From: Adiantum capillus-veneris
Lineage: Eukaryota; Streptophyta; Polypodiopsida; Polypodiales; Pteridaceae
NCBI GenBank assembly: GCA_014529385.2
Contig: CM043969.1
Span: forward strand, 35,349,446-35,413,445
Length of the DNA: 64,000 bases
Direction of reading: 5' to 3'
Below the pieces are notes generated by a model, which saw only the letters and a list, made by a program, of their open reading frames with translations, was not told the origin of the DNA and did no database searches. Below are positions 1 to 11,697 of this stretch, in pieces (positions within the stretch are counted from its first letter, which is position 1; every line of letters begins with the position of its first letter). A program made the translations under genes and the position numbers.

Positions 1-110
1 TATATGTGAAGCTACTCAATATATGGATTCTCTATATATGGCACCCAGGTCCCCTCTATATATACATCATCTCATGTGTGTATTCTACATACTGTGGGGT
101 TCTATTTTGT

Positions 111-142
<32 letters not shown>
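111..142. repeat. (CT)n microsatellite
   Basis: A run of about 16 CT units. The surrounding bases 1-344 show no gene; the only open frame there runs through the CT tract and has no recognisable content. Confidence 0.9.
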
Positions 143-145
<3 letters not shown>

Positions 146-344
146 AATTTTGACACGCCAAAACATAATTCACACATTATAATAGCAAGACCTCTCCTTC
201 AAAGCCAGCTACCACTCCTCAGCTGCCAATACAGACTACTTGGGCACTGGACGACAAGGTCACATAGCAGGATGGAGACACACATTATTAGTTTGGCATT
301 TAATTATACATGTATAATATTTCCAAAAACATTGATCTAATTAT

Positions 345-880
345 CTTTTTGTTAATTTATATGCATAGTGTCCTTTCTTGACAAGTCCAATGGCGTACTT
401 CTACCGCCTCGGGACCTTCTCCAATCCCAAAACCGGCACCAATACTATCTCTTTCCAAGTCTCACGCGACTGCCACACCCTTGCAAGGGCCTATCCTGAT
501 CACTAGGGATTGATTTAGACGTGTGTCATCTCTTACACTTTCCCCTACGACATTGACGTGGACGGGCGAGTTGTGTCCATATGAGGTGGCCTCCTTTTTT
601 GCTAGTGCATAGGGCAGGTGCTGGAGCTCTACATTCCTCGACTCTACATACTTTGGCTATTGTAAATGTTTTATGACTATTCACTTGTTCTAATCTATTG
701 TCTTGTAATGTAGAGATCAACTAGATATCGACAAAAAATTTGTGATTTCTTAGCTACAATGCGAGTTTGGAGAGGGATGGGACCAAAAAAAAGTCGGGCA
801 GCAAATGGTTAAGCTATTACCACAAAGACAGGTCAATGCAAGGTTAGTAATTACTCATATATATATATATATATATATAT
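345..880. repeat. Dispersed repeat R1a, copy 1
   Basis: About 535 bases that recur in the same orientation at 4279-4848. Shared landmarks are the start (ATCTTTTTGTTAAT), a GCCTCGGGACCTTCT block, GATCACTAGGGA, and an end in an (AT)n tract. No protein-coding content is evident. It is followed directly by R1b (921-1340), so R1a and R1b form one unit here. Confidence 0.8.
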
Positions 881-920
881 AATAGAGTAGATAGACAAAT
901 AGATAGAAAGAGAGATAGAG

Positions 921-1340
921 ATGAAATGTTGTATTAAACGTCTTCAAAAGGACAAAATGACCTTTAAGACCAAACTGATACAATCTTAATGGATGTTATA
1001 CAAGGTCTGGGTACCAAAAAAAAATTACAAGTCTGAGTACCATGGATTTCATTAACGGTATAAAAAACACGTGAACACATTAATAATGTTGAGTGATTAG
1101 ATTTCAAAATACATAATCACGTTAAATATTTACGTGACTTTTCCTTAACCTATAGAAATTGTCCAATTCAATAAGTCTAGTGGGATTTTTTCATTTCTTG
1201 GTGCGCTCGGATTAGTGTTCTTATGGTTTCTTGATGTCCATCGGGAAAAACACTTGCCCAGTGAGGTTTTGATGGGTTGCCACTTCACCACTTATTGGTT
1301 TTTTTATGATCACATTAATTGTAATTATGTAAAAACATAA
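921..1340. repeat. Dispersed repeat R1b, copy 1
   Basis: About 420 bases that recur at 9660-10075. Shared landmarks are AAAAGGACAAAATGAC, TACAATCTTAATGGA, AACCTATAGAAATTGTCCA and CATCGGGAAAAACAC. The last 80 bases recur a third time at 3566-3645. Read on the minus strand, the 921-970 end resembles the 3' tail of the LINE at 4851-4900, so this may be a SINE-like or LINE-derived element. No coding content. Confidence 0.75.
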
Positions 1341-3565
1341 AGTGTACCAACGTGCAAACTAGTCCAGCAAGGGGTAAATAGAGAGGAGCCAAGAAAAAAT
1401 ACAATGAAGCAAGAGATTGTGTTTGGGGGCAGTGGGGGAGAGGGTGCCAACGCGTTTTGACCTCAAAAGGGTCTCATCAGGGCAAGTTACAATCTCTTTG
1501 TGTAGTGCTTATATAGGGTGAGGGTGGTAGCTCCGGTTAGGAGAGTTAACTGGAGTTGAGTTTTCATGGAATTTTAAAAATGTTGGAGTTTGAGCTTAGA
1601 CAGGGGTTTGGACAAGTACATATTTGATTATTCCCAAGAGTGTAGAGGGAAAACAAGGCTCATTGAACGTTGACAAGCTTGAGCTATTTGAAACTTCTAC
1701 CCTTGATAGAATTGAAAAGTACTAGAATTGGGACTTGTACAAAGGGAGATATGTGAGGTATGTCAACTTTATGAATGATGAAGGAACTTGGAAGATGTGC
1801 TTTATGTCAGAAAAGGAGAGTCCAAAGCAGAGCATAGGTGGTTGTAGCACATCAAAAAGCCTTTTAACAACTCTTACAAGGATACTATTGAGGTACTTGG
1901 AGAGGGCCGAGGAGGGGGAACAGAATGTATATTGTGGGATAGTAGTCAAGGGGTACAAGTAGATGTTTAGTTAGGTCAAGGCCACCTATATCAGAAGCGT
2001 TGTTGAAGATTAAAGGAAAGTTTTTCTAATAATTAAAATATAGTTAAGAGCCTGATACGTATAGCATTTGGGTCTATACTGTAAGATTTTGGTTTTGAGG
2101 GGAATAAAAAGTAGTGTTTGGATTTCCTCTAGGATAGAGAATGTTTAGAGAGAACTTTGTGAATTAAGGTTTAGGTTAGTCCAAGGTTGGCAAGGGTAAG
2201 GGATAAATCTAGAGTAAAGAAAGGATTTTGTTAAAACAAGGCTTTGTTGGAGGGGGGGTTAAGTGATAAGGGTCCATTCAACTTTACAATAATTTTCGTA
2301 AGGATTGGTGTCAAGAAAAACCAATGAAGTGGACGTGGGTTTAACCAAGAGCTTGCCAAAAGTTTGTTGCAATTTGGTTGGGTAACAAGGTTATACTAGG
2401 GTAATAAAATAGGTGGTATTGGAGGTGAAGTATAGTGGGGCATTAAGATCCCTAGAATTTGCATTTGTGTTACCAATGAGGAGCTTAATTTTTTATCCAG
2501 GGTAGAGATGGTTTCCAACTTGCTTGGTTACTTGATAAGTAGCAATTTGAATGAAAAGTTAAGGTTATTAGTTAAAGTGAGTTTCAATAAGTAAGGCTAG
2601 GTAATTTCTTGAGGTTACTAAGAAGGGCTTGAGGATTTGTTTAATATAAACTAGAGATACAGATTATGGTATGGCCAAGATTTTTGAAGCTTTATAGAGG
2701 TTGGTTGTGCATGGCACAAACTAGAAAAGGATGTGGGATATAAGTTAGAAGGTTTCCAAGGGGAGAATAAGGATTTGAGGTTTGGGAAAGTGTCTATGGA
2801 TAGATTGATAACACCAAAGGGTTTCATGAAAGGTAAGAATAAGTGCAAAGTAGGAACTGCATAAATCAAGATTGAGGGTTTTGTCAATGTGAAAGGGAGA
2901 GGATAAATCAAAAAAAGTGAAGCTATGTTCCGACACTCTGTGAAGGGTTCACATACAATGATCATTTGAGGGTAACAGAATGATGAGGAGAACTTTCTAA
3001 TCTACCCCTACTTTGAATGAAGGGGGATAAGTGTCTCATTTTTGCATGAGCTGGAAGGGTGTATGGAGCTACCCCAACAAGCACAAGGCCTTTCAAAGCT
3101 TGTGGGGGGCATGGGGCAGTCTAACACAACAAGGGTGAGGTTATAAGCTCTGGATTTGCAATCCAATAAAGTAGCTATGGTATGTCCTTGAAGAAGGGAA
3201 AGTAGCTACCCAAAGTGTGTTTCCTTAATGAAGGGCAAGTAGTTGCCCATGGGGGTTTAGCTACTTGCTTGTATTCTCTGGCATTACTGATTATGGGTGC
3301 ATGTAATTGAGGTGAGCTTGGTAGAGATCTGAAACAAGAGCTTGTTGAGGTTAAGGGGCATTTGATCCAGCCTTGCAAATGGAGGGAATAGGCAAGGTGC
3401 AAAGTGTAGCAGAGGATACTTTGGGGAAAAAGTGTTATATGATAACATTAGATGGATAGGGGACAAACATAGAGATGCCAAGAGCATCTTCTTGTGAAGA
3501 GATTTGCAAAGAGGGAGGTAACTACATGGATAGGTCAAGAGAGCACTCTCCATGAAACAAATATC
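1341..3565. other. Non-coding stretch between two 80-bp direct repeats
   Basis: I see no convincing gene. Open frames are short and show no family motif. The stretch is rich in G and A on the plus strand. It lies exactly between two copies of an 80-base segment of R1b (about 1255-1335 and 3566-3645), so it looks like inserted or duplicated DNA. A TATATAGGG sequence near 1512 is the only promoter-like element seen. Confidence 0.5.
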
Positions 3566-3847
3566 CAGTGAGGTTTTGGTGGGTTGCCACTTCACCACTT
3601 ATTGGTTTTTTCATGATCACATTAATTGTAACTATGTGAATGTGCTAATAAACACTCTGATCAAAAGAAATTTCAAGTGACCACGTGAATAATAAATCCT
3701 TGCTGGTTACAAAGAATAGTAGTGAATTAATGTGAAAAACTAAAATCATCATCATCATCATCATCAATGCCCGAGGATGCTTGGCCTCGATCGGTTTCCA
3801 AGAAAGTATTGCATCGATCGTTGCAAAGCTTCATCAATGTCCACCTC

Positions 3848-3856
3848 TATAAATAG
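3848..3856 (+). promoter_or_regulatory. TATA-box-like sequence
   Basis: TATAAATAG in a CTCTATAAATAGTC context, typical of plant class II promoters and LTR promoters. No gene or recognisable LTR partner lies downstream. The stretch 3646-4278 otherwise shows nothing I can name. Confidence 0.3.
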
Positions 3857-4278
3857 TCGTATTGGGCATCTCCCATGTTGTGCTATCATAATTATTTGAT
3901 GAAGCTACGAGAGAAATTAAATGATATACTAAAGTATTTAAAAGGCAAAGTGACCTATGAGACAAATCTGTTACAAATTGGTGAATCTGATACCATGTAT
4001 GAGTACAAATTTAATAGAGATACTGTATTGAATCTAGAGGTATTACTAGCTAGAACTGTGTTGGCTATGTCTGATCATTGATACAATGGGTGCCCAATAC
4101 AAACGAGAGATAAGATGGGTGATGAATCTACCCTCATGTGTACTCTCAATGTCGGGATAGTATGTCTTGAATCCTCTATTCTAGTGTCCGTCAATGTTGT
4201 GAAGCTCCTCTCCCTAGTCATGGGCGTCTCAATATCCTTAGCTATTAATGCAATGAACAAGATAGATGCCAAAAGAGA

Positions 4279-4796
4279 TATCTTTTTGTTAATTTATATG
4301 TATAGTGTCCTTTCTTGAAGAGTCCGATGGTGTACCTCTACGGCCTCGGGACCTTCTTGGCTCTCGAAGCCGGCACCGACGCTCTATCTTATATCGGGTC
4401 TCACGCATCTCCCACGCCCTCACAAGGGCCTGATCCTGATCACTAGGGACTGATTTAAATGTGTGTCATATCTTACGGTTTAACCTACGACATTGATGTG
4501 GAGAGGGTTGTGCCCATATGAGGCGGCATCCTCTTTTGCTAGCGGATAGGGCAGCTATTGGAGCTATACATGCCTTGACTCCACATACTTTGGCTGTTTT
4601 AATTGTTTTATGACTATTCACTTATTCCAATCTATCGTCTTGTAATGTAGAGGTCAACTAGATATTGACAAAAAGTTCGTGATTTCTTAGCTACAATGCG
4701 AGTTTGGAGAGGGATGTGACAAAAAAAATTTCAAGCAGCAAATGTCAAGCTATTACGACATAGACGGCAGGATGGAGGGTTAGAAATTACTCACAA

Positions 4797-4848
<52 letters not shown>
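4279..4848. repeat. Dispersed repeat R1a, copy 2
   Basis: Second copy of the repeat at 345-880, with the same order of blocks and an (AT)n(GA)n end. The LINE 3' end abuts this end, in the position that R1b occupies in copy 1. Confidence 0.8.

Positions 4849-4849
<1 letters not shown>
4798..4849. repeat. (AT)n(GA)n microsatellite
   Basis: Alternating AT, then about nine GA units. It marks the junction between the LINE 3' end and repeat R1a. Confidence 0.9.
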
Positions 4850-4902
4850 TTTTATTATCGTCCTCGGAGGTCAAATATGACCTATGGGACCAAAGTTACA
4901 GG

Positions 4903-7900
4903 TTATGTAGTATGTGTATGGATGATGAGTGACTCTCGATGCTCCAAAATTGTAGTGATGAGAGTCGCAATGGAGAGCCCACACTTTGGCTGGGAGAGGA
5001 AAGTGTGTAGGTCTAAGTTATGGCTGAAAATGTGAGAGAAGCAAGTTCGGATGTGATCAAAAGCTTATCACTCTAGTAGTGTGTGGTACTCAGACTCTCG
5101 AACATGCAGTGAGCATAATGTGCACAATCGATTTGAATCTTCTCCATTGCCCCAACGCCCTATCTCGCATCGAAGGAAATGGGAGCTAAGCCGAATTGCT
5201 GCGATAGTGCGTATCGCGGACAAGGGAATAGGCTCAAGCATGTAAGTGTGAGTACGGTTTCCTCTCTCAGCGAAGAACATGGTTTTGTAGTTGGGGGCAA
5301 TATAGGTGGTGTAATGTATGAAGCGTGACCCACTGGATTTCTCCCAAGCCGTAATACATTGGCGTTGTAGAAAAGCTTCATTCACTCGAGAGTCAATTGA
5401 AGCATCATGTAGCAAGTGTAATGCATCCCATCTCCCAAACCACTTCTTTATGTCTTGCATCCATCCCGTGCTCAAGATCTTGCTTTTATGCGTCTTTTGA
5501 ACTTTTTTGCTTGCTTCCCATGCAATTGTAGTAAGTCGATGTGAGGGGTTTTGACGCATCTTTATCATGTACTCCACAACCCTTTCCATGCCCATAACCT
5601 CAATTGGAAGAGATCCCGACTCAAAAAGTAGGATCATATATGGTGTTTGTGTCTTAACTTGGAGAAAGTTTGTAAGAAAACGCTTTTGGACATTCTCAAA
5701 CTCTTTCCAAGTAGACTTTGAGATGCTCCCGCCCCACACTTCAACTCCATAAAGAAGAACCGGTGTCACCAATTCATCAAAAAGATACTTCTTGAGAACC
5801 CAACACTTGATGTTTCCCGCATTACACATGTTCTCAAATGCATAATATGCTCTCTTTCTCGCTTCCAAACGACGTATAGCACATTCATGCCACTTGTGAT
5901 TGGATGGAACCTCAAGGCCAAGGTACTTAAATCTCTCAACAACTTCAAGTGTCTTGTTGTTGTACACAATGCATGGCTTCTCCTTATGGTTGGTTCTCAC
6001 AAGCATAACCTTTGTTTTGGATTCATTTACAATCAGCTCACTATGCAAGCAAAAGTTCTCAAGGACAACCATAAGATTTTGTGCATCTTCTAAAGTGTGT
6101 GCTAGAAACACTACATCATCCATATACAACAAAAGCATCATTACCGCATTGCAAATAGTGACCTCTTCAATGCCTTCTTCTTGTATAAAGTCAAGTACCA
6201 TTTGTTCCAATTGATCGATGCATAGACCAAAGAGAGTTGGTGACAATGGACATCCTTGTTTAACCCCAATAGTGAGTACAAAAATTTCTGAAATTTCTCT
6301 TCCCATGCACAATTGACAAATCACCTTCTCGTAGATTCGAGAAACCGCAAGCATAAAATCACTTGGCACTTGGAGTTCTTCCATCCTTCTCCACAAATTG
6401 TTACGTGGAATCATATCAAAGGCTTTCTTAAAGTCCACAAAACAACAATACAATCGCTTGCCTTTCAACCGACTTTCCTCCATGAGAACACGAAGAGTGA
6501 CAAGATGATCAATGGTGCTATTGCATCAACGAAAACCCGCTTGTCCCTTTGCACGCTTGTCATTCTCTTCAGCCCAATCACTCAATTTCATCTCCATTAT
6601 GCACCCAAACAACTTTGCCATGAGAGACCCAATCATTATAGTCCGGTAGTTGCTTACATTCTTTACATCCCCTCCTTTATGCAAAGGCTTAACCCAATTA
6701 GTACTCCAATCATAAGGCATACCATGTTGAATTGCAAGGTTGAACATATCACACATCCACTCATGGGTAAAATCTCCCGTCCATTTGATCATCTCCGGCT
6801 TGATACCTTGAAGATCTCCCGCTTTGCGAGTGGCCAACTTTTCAAGCCCACCGCATATATCCTCAATAGTAAAAAAAGACGGCATACATGGGAGTGAACC
6901 ATAAAATGGTATTTTTTCAATATTTGCTTGCTCATATAATTGCCTACAATGTGTGTACATATCCACTAGACTCAAGTTACAAAAATTCTCAACCCGCTTG
7001 CCTCTCAAGTTTCTCCAAAATCTTCCACATGCATGTGCCTTTTCTTGGACTTGAAATTCTTGTTGCTTTACTTCCCATCTTCTTCTCTTCTTTTGAATCA
7101 ATGCCTTGTATAGATGCTAATGACTTTGATAGTTGTCTTTGTCCATAGTCGCATCAAGCTTTATCAAGGACTTTCAAGCATCTTGACATTCTTTATCAAA
7201 CCTCCTTTTGCGTGATCTATCTTTGTTGATACCATGGAGATGCTTTATGGCAAAGCATTCTTCCGCACAAGAACAAATAGCTTTATTGAAAGCTTCCCAT
7301 TTAGTTTCCAATGGTGCATCACATTGAAGCTTTTTCATCCATAATTTTTGCTCAACCATTTCAATGTACATTGGTGCCCGTTTGAAATCCATACATAGTG
7401 ATAACTTCTCTTTCCTTTGGCTGAGATTATCATGCTTAGTTGCTTCTCCACATGAAAGGTCAATACATAAGGTGCGATGGTCGGATTAGGGGGTCCATTG
7501 ACCAAACATAAAACTCTTTATGCGATACATGATGGCTTCAGAGAGTAGCATATAGTCAATCACACTATCCCCATTATGTCTCCTACATGTAAATCCATTG
7601 GTTCCACTCCACAAAGATACACCATTGGCAATGAGCATACCCGTGCTATTACACATGTGTAAAAGTAACTTTCCATAGTGATCCGGCTCTTTCTCATCCA
7701 TTGAAGTACGATCATACAAGTGAACTTCCTCCAACTCCCTTGAAATGTATGGCATATCAAATTGTTGAGTATCATGTTGCAATGTTTTTGTGCGAGCATT
7801 CATATCCCCAAATACAATAACATCACCTTCACCTTTGAAATAAGAAATGTCCTCTTCCAAATCAGAAAATGGTTGATCTCTATCCATGCAAGCATAAAAG

Positions 7901-8280
7901 GGAGAATCATGATGAGGAATGTCGCAACCGGCTACAAAAATGGGTGCTCTTTTTGGTGTCATAATTTTCAGCCATACATAACGTTTGTACTTGTCATATT
8001 TCACAATTGATACAAAATCTTCCAATCCTTTCTTAACCATACATGCTAACCCTCCTTGTCCTCTTCGTTGCTTGAGATTCTTTGACCACATCAATGAATG
8101 TACATTTTAATCCTCCAAGCCGTTAATCCTTTGTGTATCATGCTCCCAAGTTTCAACAAGAAGTACAACATCGGCTTTGCTTGTTAGTTCATCAATGCCA
8201 ACCCCCGCATTCCATGGGTATCCATTACAATTCCAAAAGCATATTTTCAATTGTAACTCGGTCTCATAGGTCACGCATCC
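4903..8280 (-). pseudogene. LINE ORF2: endonuclease and reverse transcriptase
   Basis: One reading frame of about 1,125 codons holds the whole protein. The AP-endonuclease N-terminus is at about 8250 (FWNCNGYPW, then LLVETWEHD). GGLACMVKK, VFGDMNAR and SVIDYMLLS follow, and the catalytic SDHRT lies just after a stop at 7486. The RT shows FVDFKKAFD, GVKQGCPLSP, the catalytic LLLYMDDVV and RFKYLGLEV. A C-terminal Cys-His cluster (CTLC...E..H) lies near 5100. In-frame stops are at 8107, 7486, 7174, 7117, 6526 and a TGA-TAA pair at 5065-5070. No frameshift is needed, so decay was by point mutation. No ATG precedes the endonuclease in this frame. The protein would nick DNA and prime reverse transcription in the nucleus; this copy is dead. 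Confidence 0.88.
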
Positions 8281-9224
8281 CTATTTGCTTGAGAGACTTG
8301 CCTCCTCCTTGGGCACATTTTCTTCATGAGAGATCTCCTTGTTTTTATTATTCTTTTCCTCATATGCCTTGTGACGCATATTTTGTTGCTTAATAGTGCG
8401 GTCTTCACATACAAAACATTTTGTATCCCTCAAATAGATCCAACTATTATCAAGGATAATCTTTCACTTGGTCTCATCCGGCATGGTGCATACAATTGGC
8501 CGTTCTCCCGAGCGAGAAGCTCCTTGCTTCCCCACTCTATGTGCTCCAATAACTCCGGACATGCCAAAGTGGGTTTTGAAGAAATCTTCAATAACAATGG
8601 CAAGAGAAGGAGGTGTATCTAACTTCTCTTCGGGAATTCCACGAATAACAATGTTCTTGGAACGTCGCTCCTGTTCCTTCAACTTCTCCACATCCACATT
8701 CTCAACATTCTTTGTTTGAACCATAGCTTGCATGAGTGAGGAATTAGAAACCACATTGCTACCACATACATCAGCCCAAGACTTGTTTGTGCATACATTT
8801 TTCATGTCGCATACATCCCGGCTCATAGTGTCAAATTTCTCCTCTTTCAATACATGGTCATGCTCTACTTTGCTCATCCGCTCCTTCAAAGCATTCAAGT
8901 CCACAAGAGAGCGTTTACATTCCGTGACTTCCTCTTCAAGTTGCATCAAACGTGCTGTTTGCATCTCAAGTGTCCTCTTGAGATTCTCATTCTCAACCAC
9001 AAGTACCTTAGTGTGCCATTCTCCATTGCAAGTGCTCGTAAGTCTTCGCCTTGTTTGTTTACGGTCTCTTGCAATGATACCAAGTACACCATGATCATGG
9101 TTTCTGATGTCGTTGGTTGGGTGGTTGTGTTGCTATCTCCACACTTAGGATACTTTGGATCATTTTCCACAATGGTTGTGGCCCTTGTTGAAGAAGAAGA
9201 ACCCTTGCGAGTGCCGGAAGACAT
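8281..9224 (-). pseudogene. LINE ORF1: coiled-coil RNA-binding protein
   Basis: Starts at an ATG at 9224 (MSSGTRKGSSSS). A long heptad-rich stretch (LKRTLEMQTARLMQLEEEV and onward) predicts a coiled coil. It is followed by SKNIVIRGIPEE and a RRM-like region, as in L1-type ORF1 proteins that bind the element's RNA and form trimers. A one-base frameshift lies near 9000. A TGA at 8464 interrupts the frame, but clear coding sequence resumes after it (IYLRDTKCFVCEDRTIKQQ), so the natural end is the TAG at 8281. ORF2 follows in the same frame. The function is inferred from the layout and motifs. Confidence 0.75.
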
Positions 9225-9446
9225 TGTATGTAAAATAGGAGATGAGAATCAATTTTATTGAACCTGTTCACTTCGGAAATGCTGCTATAGAAATGCCTTC
9301 CATAACTCTGAAAATTTATGTCTTAACATCAATGCATAGAAGACTTCGTGCTCTTCGATTGAGGCTATAGATCACCCAAATCGGAGTTCGGATGAAGAAG
9401 TTATGATCAAAAGAGTGGACTGCTGTCTACTAGGTCAAAAAACGGC

Positions 9447-9482
9447 TGCGTTTTTTGAGAGAGAGAAAGAGAGATAGGGTAC

Positions 9483-9521
<39 letters not shown>

Positions 9522-9625
9522 TAGAGAGAGAGAGTGAGAGAGAAAGAGAAAGAGAGACAGGGAGAGCGAGATCGAGAGAGAGAAAGAGAGATAGCAAGAG
9601 CGAGATCGAGAGAGAAAGAATGAGT

Positions 9626-9661
<36 letters not shown>
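9447..9661. repeat. Interrupted (GA)n microsatellite
   Basis: About 200 bases of almost pure purine with GA as the main unit, between the LINE 5' end and repeat R1b. Open frames inside it encode only Ser-Leu or Arg-Glu runs and are not genes. Confidence 0.9.
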
Positions 9662-9663
<2 letters not shown>

Positions 9664-10075
9664 TGAAATGTAGTATTAAACTTCTTCAAAAGGACAAAAT
9701 GACTTATGAGACCAAACCGATACAATCTTAATGGAGGTAATACAAGGTCTGGGTACAAACTTAAAAATACAATGTCTGAAATGGATTTCATTAACGTGAT
9801 CACAAACATGTGCGCACGTTAATAATTTTGACTCATCACATTTCAAAATACGTAATCACGTTAAATATTCATGTGACTTTTACTTAACCTATAGAAATTG
9901 TCCACTTCGATAAGTCCAAAGGGATTTTCTCATTTCTTGGTGGGCTCGGTTTAGTGTTCTTTTAGTTTCTCGGTGGGCCCATCGGGAAAAACACATACCC
10001 TAGTGAGGTGTTGGTGGATTGCCACATCACCGCTTATTAGTTTTCTTGTGATCATAATTATGTGAATGTGATAAT
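9660..10075. repeat. Dispersed repeat R1b, copy 2
   Basis: Recurs with 921-1340 over its whole length. It is joined to the LINE 5' end through the GA tract, instead of to R1a as in copy 1. Confidence 0.8.
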
Positions 10076-10081
10076 AACAAG

Positions 10082-10286
10082 ATGCTTGATGAAGACCATG
10101 TGGTGCGGTCTAGGCCTACAGGTGATGATATGCAGGTGAAGGTGGTGTGTGGGGCCATGCTAATGGCTGTGCTGATGAAGGTAGCGGTGGAATGTGCCAT
10201 GGCGGTGCAACAGGTGCAGATTGTTTCCAGGAGAGATAGAGCAGCCGTGCCTACAGAGGAAGTTAAGGTGGATGCAAAAGAGAACG

Positions 10287-10288
<2 letters not shown>
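10082..10288 (+). pseudogene. Fragment of the element C internal ORF
   Basis: The frame from 10082 encodes DDMQVKVVCGAMLMAVLMKV and about 30 further residues, which align with the minus-strand product at 45330-45139 (EDMQVRVLCSTMLMMMLIKV). The two copies lie 35 kb apart in opposite orientation. Element C is a gag-only retrotransposon, so this is a relic of the same family. It breaks off in a (GT)n(GA)n microsatellite. The function of the segment is unknown. Confidence 0.6.

Positions 10289-10289
<1 letters not shown>

Positions 10290-10362
<73 letters not shown>
10290..10362. repeat. (GT)n(GA)n compound microsatellite
   Basis: About 18 GT units followed by about 16 GA units. Confidence 0.95.
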
Positions 10363-10363
<1 letters not shown>

Positions 10364-10599
10364 AAACCAATATGCTTTGTTAGGAACAGAGGGAGAGAGA
10401 GACCTTTATTTATCATGGGTTGAAGTTTGTGCATATTTTTTCAAAGTAGCTCGATTATGTCTCTCATGATGTTAAATATTTGAAAGGGGGTCCCTAATGT
10501 ATGTGTGCTCACCAAGAAAAGAAATTCATGAGAGAGAGAGGGAGAAAGGAGAGATAGAAAAAAGAGAAGGGTTGAGGTTGAGAAATTTTTTTTTGGGAA

Positions 10600-11610
10600 T
10601 TTGCTTCCCAGATTCCAAAAAAGTGCTCGTCAAAAAGTATTCCCTACTCAATTATAGCATTTATGACAAAGAATTGTCGTCTATTGTGCATGCTTTTAAA
10701 TTGGGAAATGCTATTAATGGGATCTGAATTCATAATTAAAATTAATCAACAAAGAATTTCTCATTTGCTTTCGTAACCAAATATCTCTAAACGTCACATT
10801 AATTGGGCATCATTCATTCAAAGTTGTCATCCACTCATTCAATGTCAATGAGGGCATGAAAATAAGGTTGCAGATGCACTAAGTTGCATGCCATTGATTA
10901 ATAACATTTTTGTTGTGTTTACTGAAACTTTTTAAAAAATGATTGATACTTATGCTCATAAATCTGACTTACTGATATTTTTGCTTACATTTGTGACCAT
11001 ACATCTTTTGTTCATGCGTAATACTCTTTTCATGATGGGTATTTGTTATTTGAAAAACAATTGTGTGTAACCATTGCATTTTGTAAATTGTCCTTAAATA
11101 GTTCCTTGAATGACCTTATATAGGCCATCATGGTATTTCCACATAGAATCTCAATTTTATTGGCCCTCCCTTTGAAAAGATGTTGTTAGATATATTGCAA
11201 AATGTTTTGTTTGTCAAGAAATTAAGCATCATCGTGGTAAGAAATATGGTTTGTTGATTCCTTTACCTATTCTTGACTCTCCTTGAAAACACATATCTAT
11301 GGATTTTATTATCAGATTGCCACTCACTCGTGCACAAAATGATATGATTTGGACCATTGTAAGTAGATTTAGCAAGAAGGCTTATTTTCTACCTTGTAAG
11401 AAGACCCTCTCAGCTAAGCAAGCGGCTCTATTTTTTCATAATCTTTTTTTTGCATAGAATGCCTAAATCTATCATATTTGATTGAGATAGGTGTTTTTAC
11501 AATGACTTTTGGGTGACACTTTTCACAAATTTAGGCACTCAAATAGAGTTCACTTTTACATTTTAACTAGACTCTAATGGAAAAATAGAAACGACCAATG
11601 GCCCCATTCT
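10600..11610 (+). pseudogene. Decayed Ty3/gypsy pol (RNase H to integrase)
   Basis: Scattered in-frame pieces of a second, older Ty3/gypsy lineage. They include an RNase H segment (LNYSIYDKELSSIV at about 10645) and its end (GHENKVADALSC at about 10855). A zinc-finger integrase segment (RYIAKCFVCQEI at about 11190) and a core segment with SMDFIIRLPLT (about 11300) follow. The layout is that of a one-RNase-H element, unlike the Tat elements elsewhere here. Many stops and frameshifts are present, so it is long dead. No LTRs could be found for it. Confidence 0.7.
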
Positions 11611-11635
11611 ATATCTTTTATGGACATACACTCAT

Positions 11636-11690
<55 letters not shown>
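11636..11690. repeat. (CT)n microsatellite
   Basis: About 26 CT units. A CT/CA tract also lies at 11910-11954. Between 11,691 and 12,546 I see no gene. A block near 12,075 (GAACCACCTAGCATAAGTT, then TAGGACGCAGACATA) resembles the outer part of the element A and D LTRs and may be an LTR scrap. Confidence 0.85.

Positions 11691-11697
<7 letters not shown>

Larger units (their letters stand above)
4851..9450 (-). mobile_element. LINE (APE-type non-LTR retrotransposon), decayed
   Basis: A near full-length LINE read on the minus strand: 5' leader about 9450-9225, ORF1 9224-8281, ORF2 8280-4903, then a short 3' tail (4902-4851) that ends in AATAAAAT followed by a (CT)n tract. Both flanks are GA/CT microsatellite. 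On either side of these lie R1b (9660-10075) and R1a (4279-4848), which are contiguous in copy 1 (345-1340). The simplest reading is insertion into the microsatellite of an R1 unit. The coding capacity is destroyed by nonsense codons and one frameshift. The RT is not of the plant L1 type; I cannot assign the clade. Confidence 0.85.

Noticed and set aside
2651-2965. 104-codon minus-strand ORF
   Set aside because: No family motif and no homologue within the window; probably chance.
9435-9809. Ser-Leu-rich ORF across the GA tract, and similar ORFs at 23-340, 10027-10434 and 47707-48228
   Set aside because: They are produced by CT, GA, GT or AT microsatellites.
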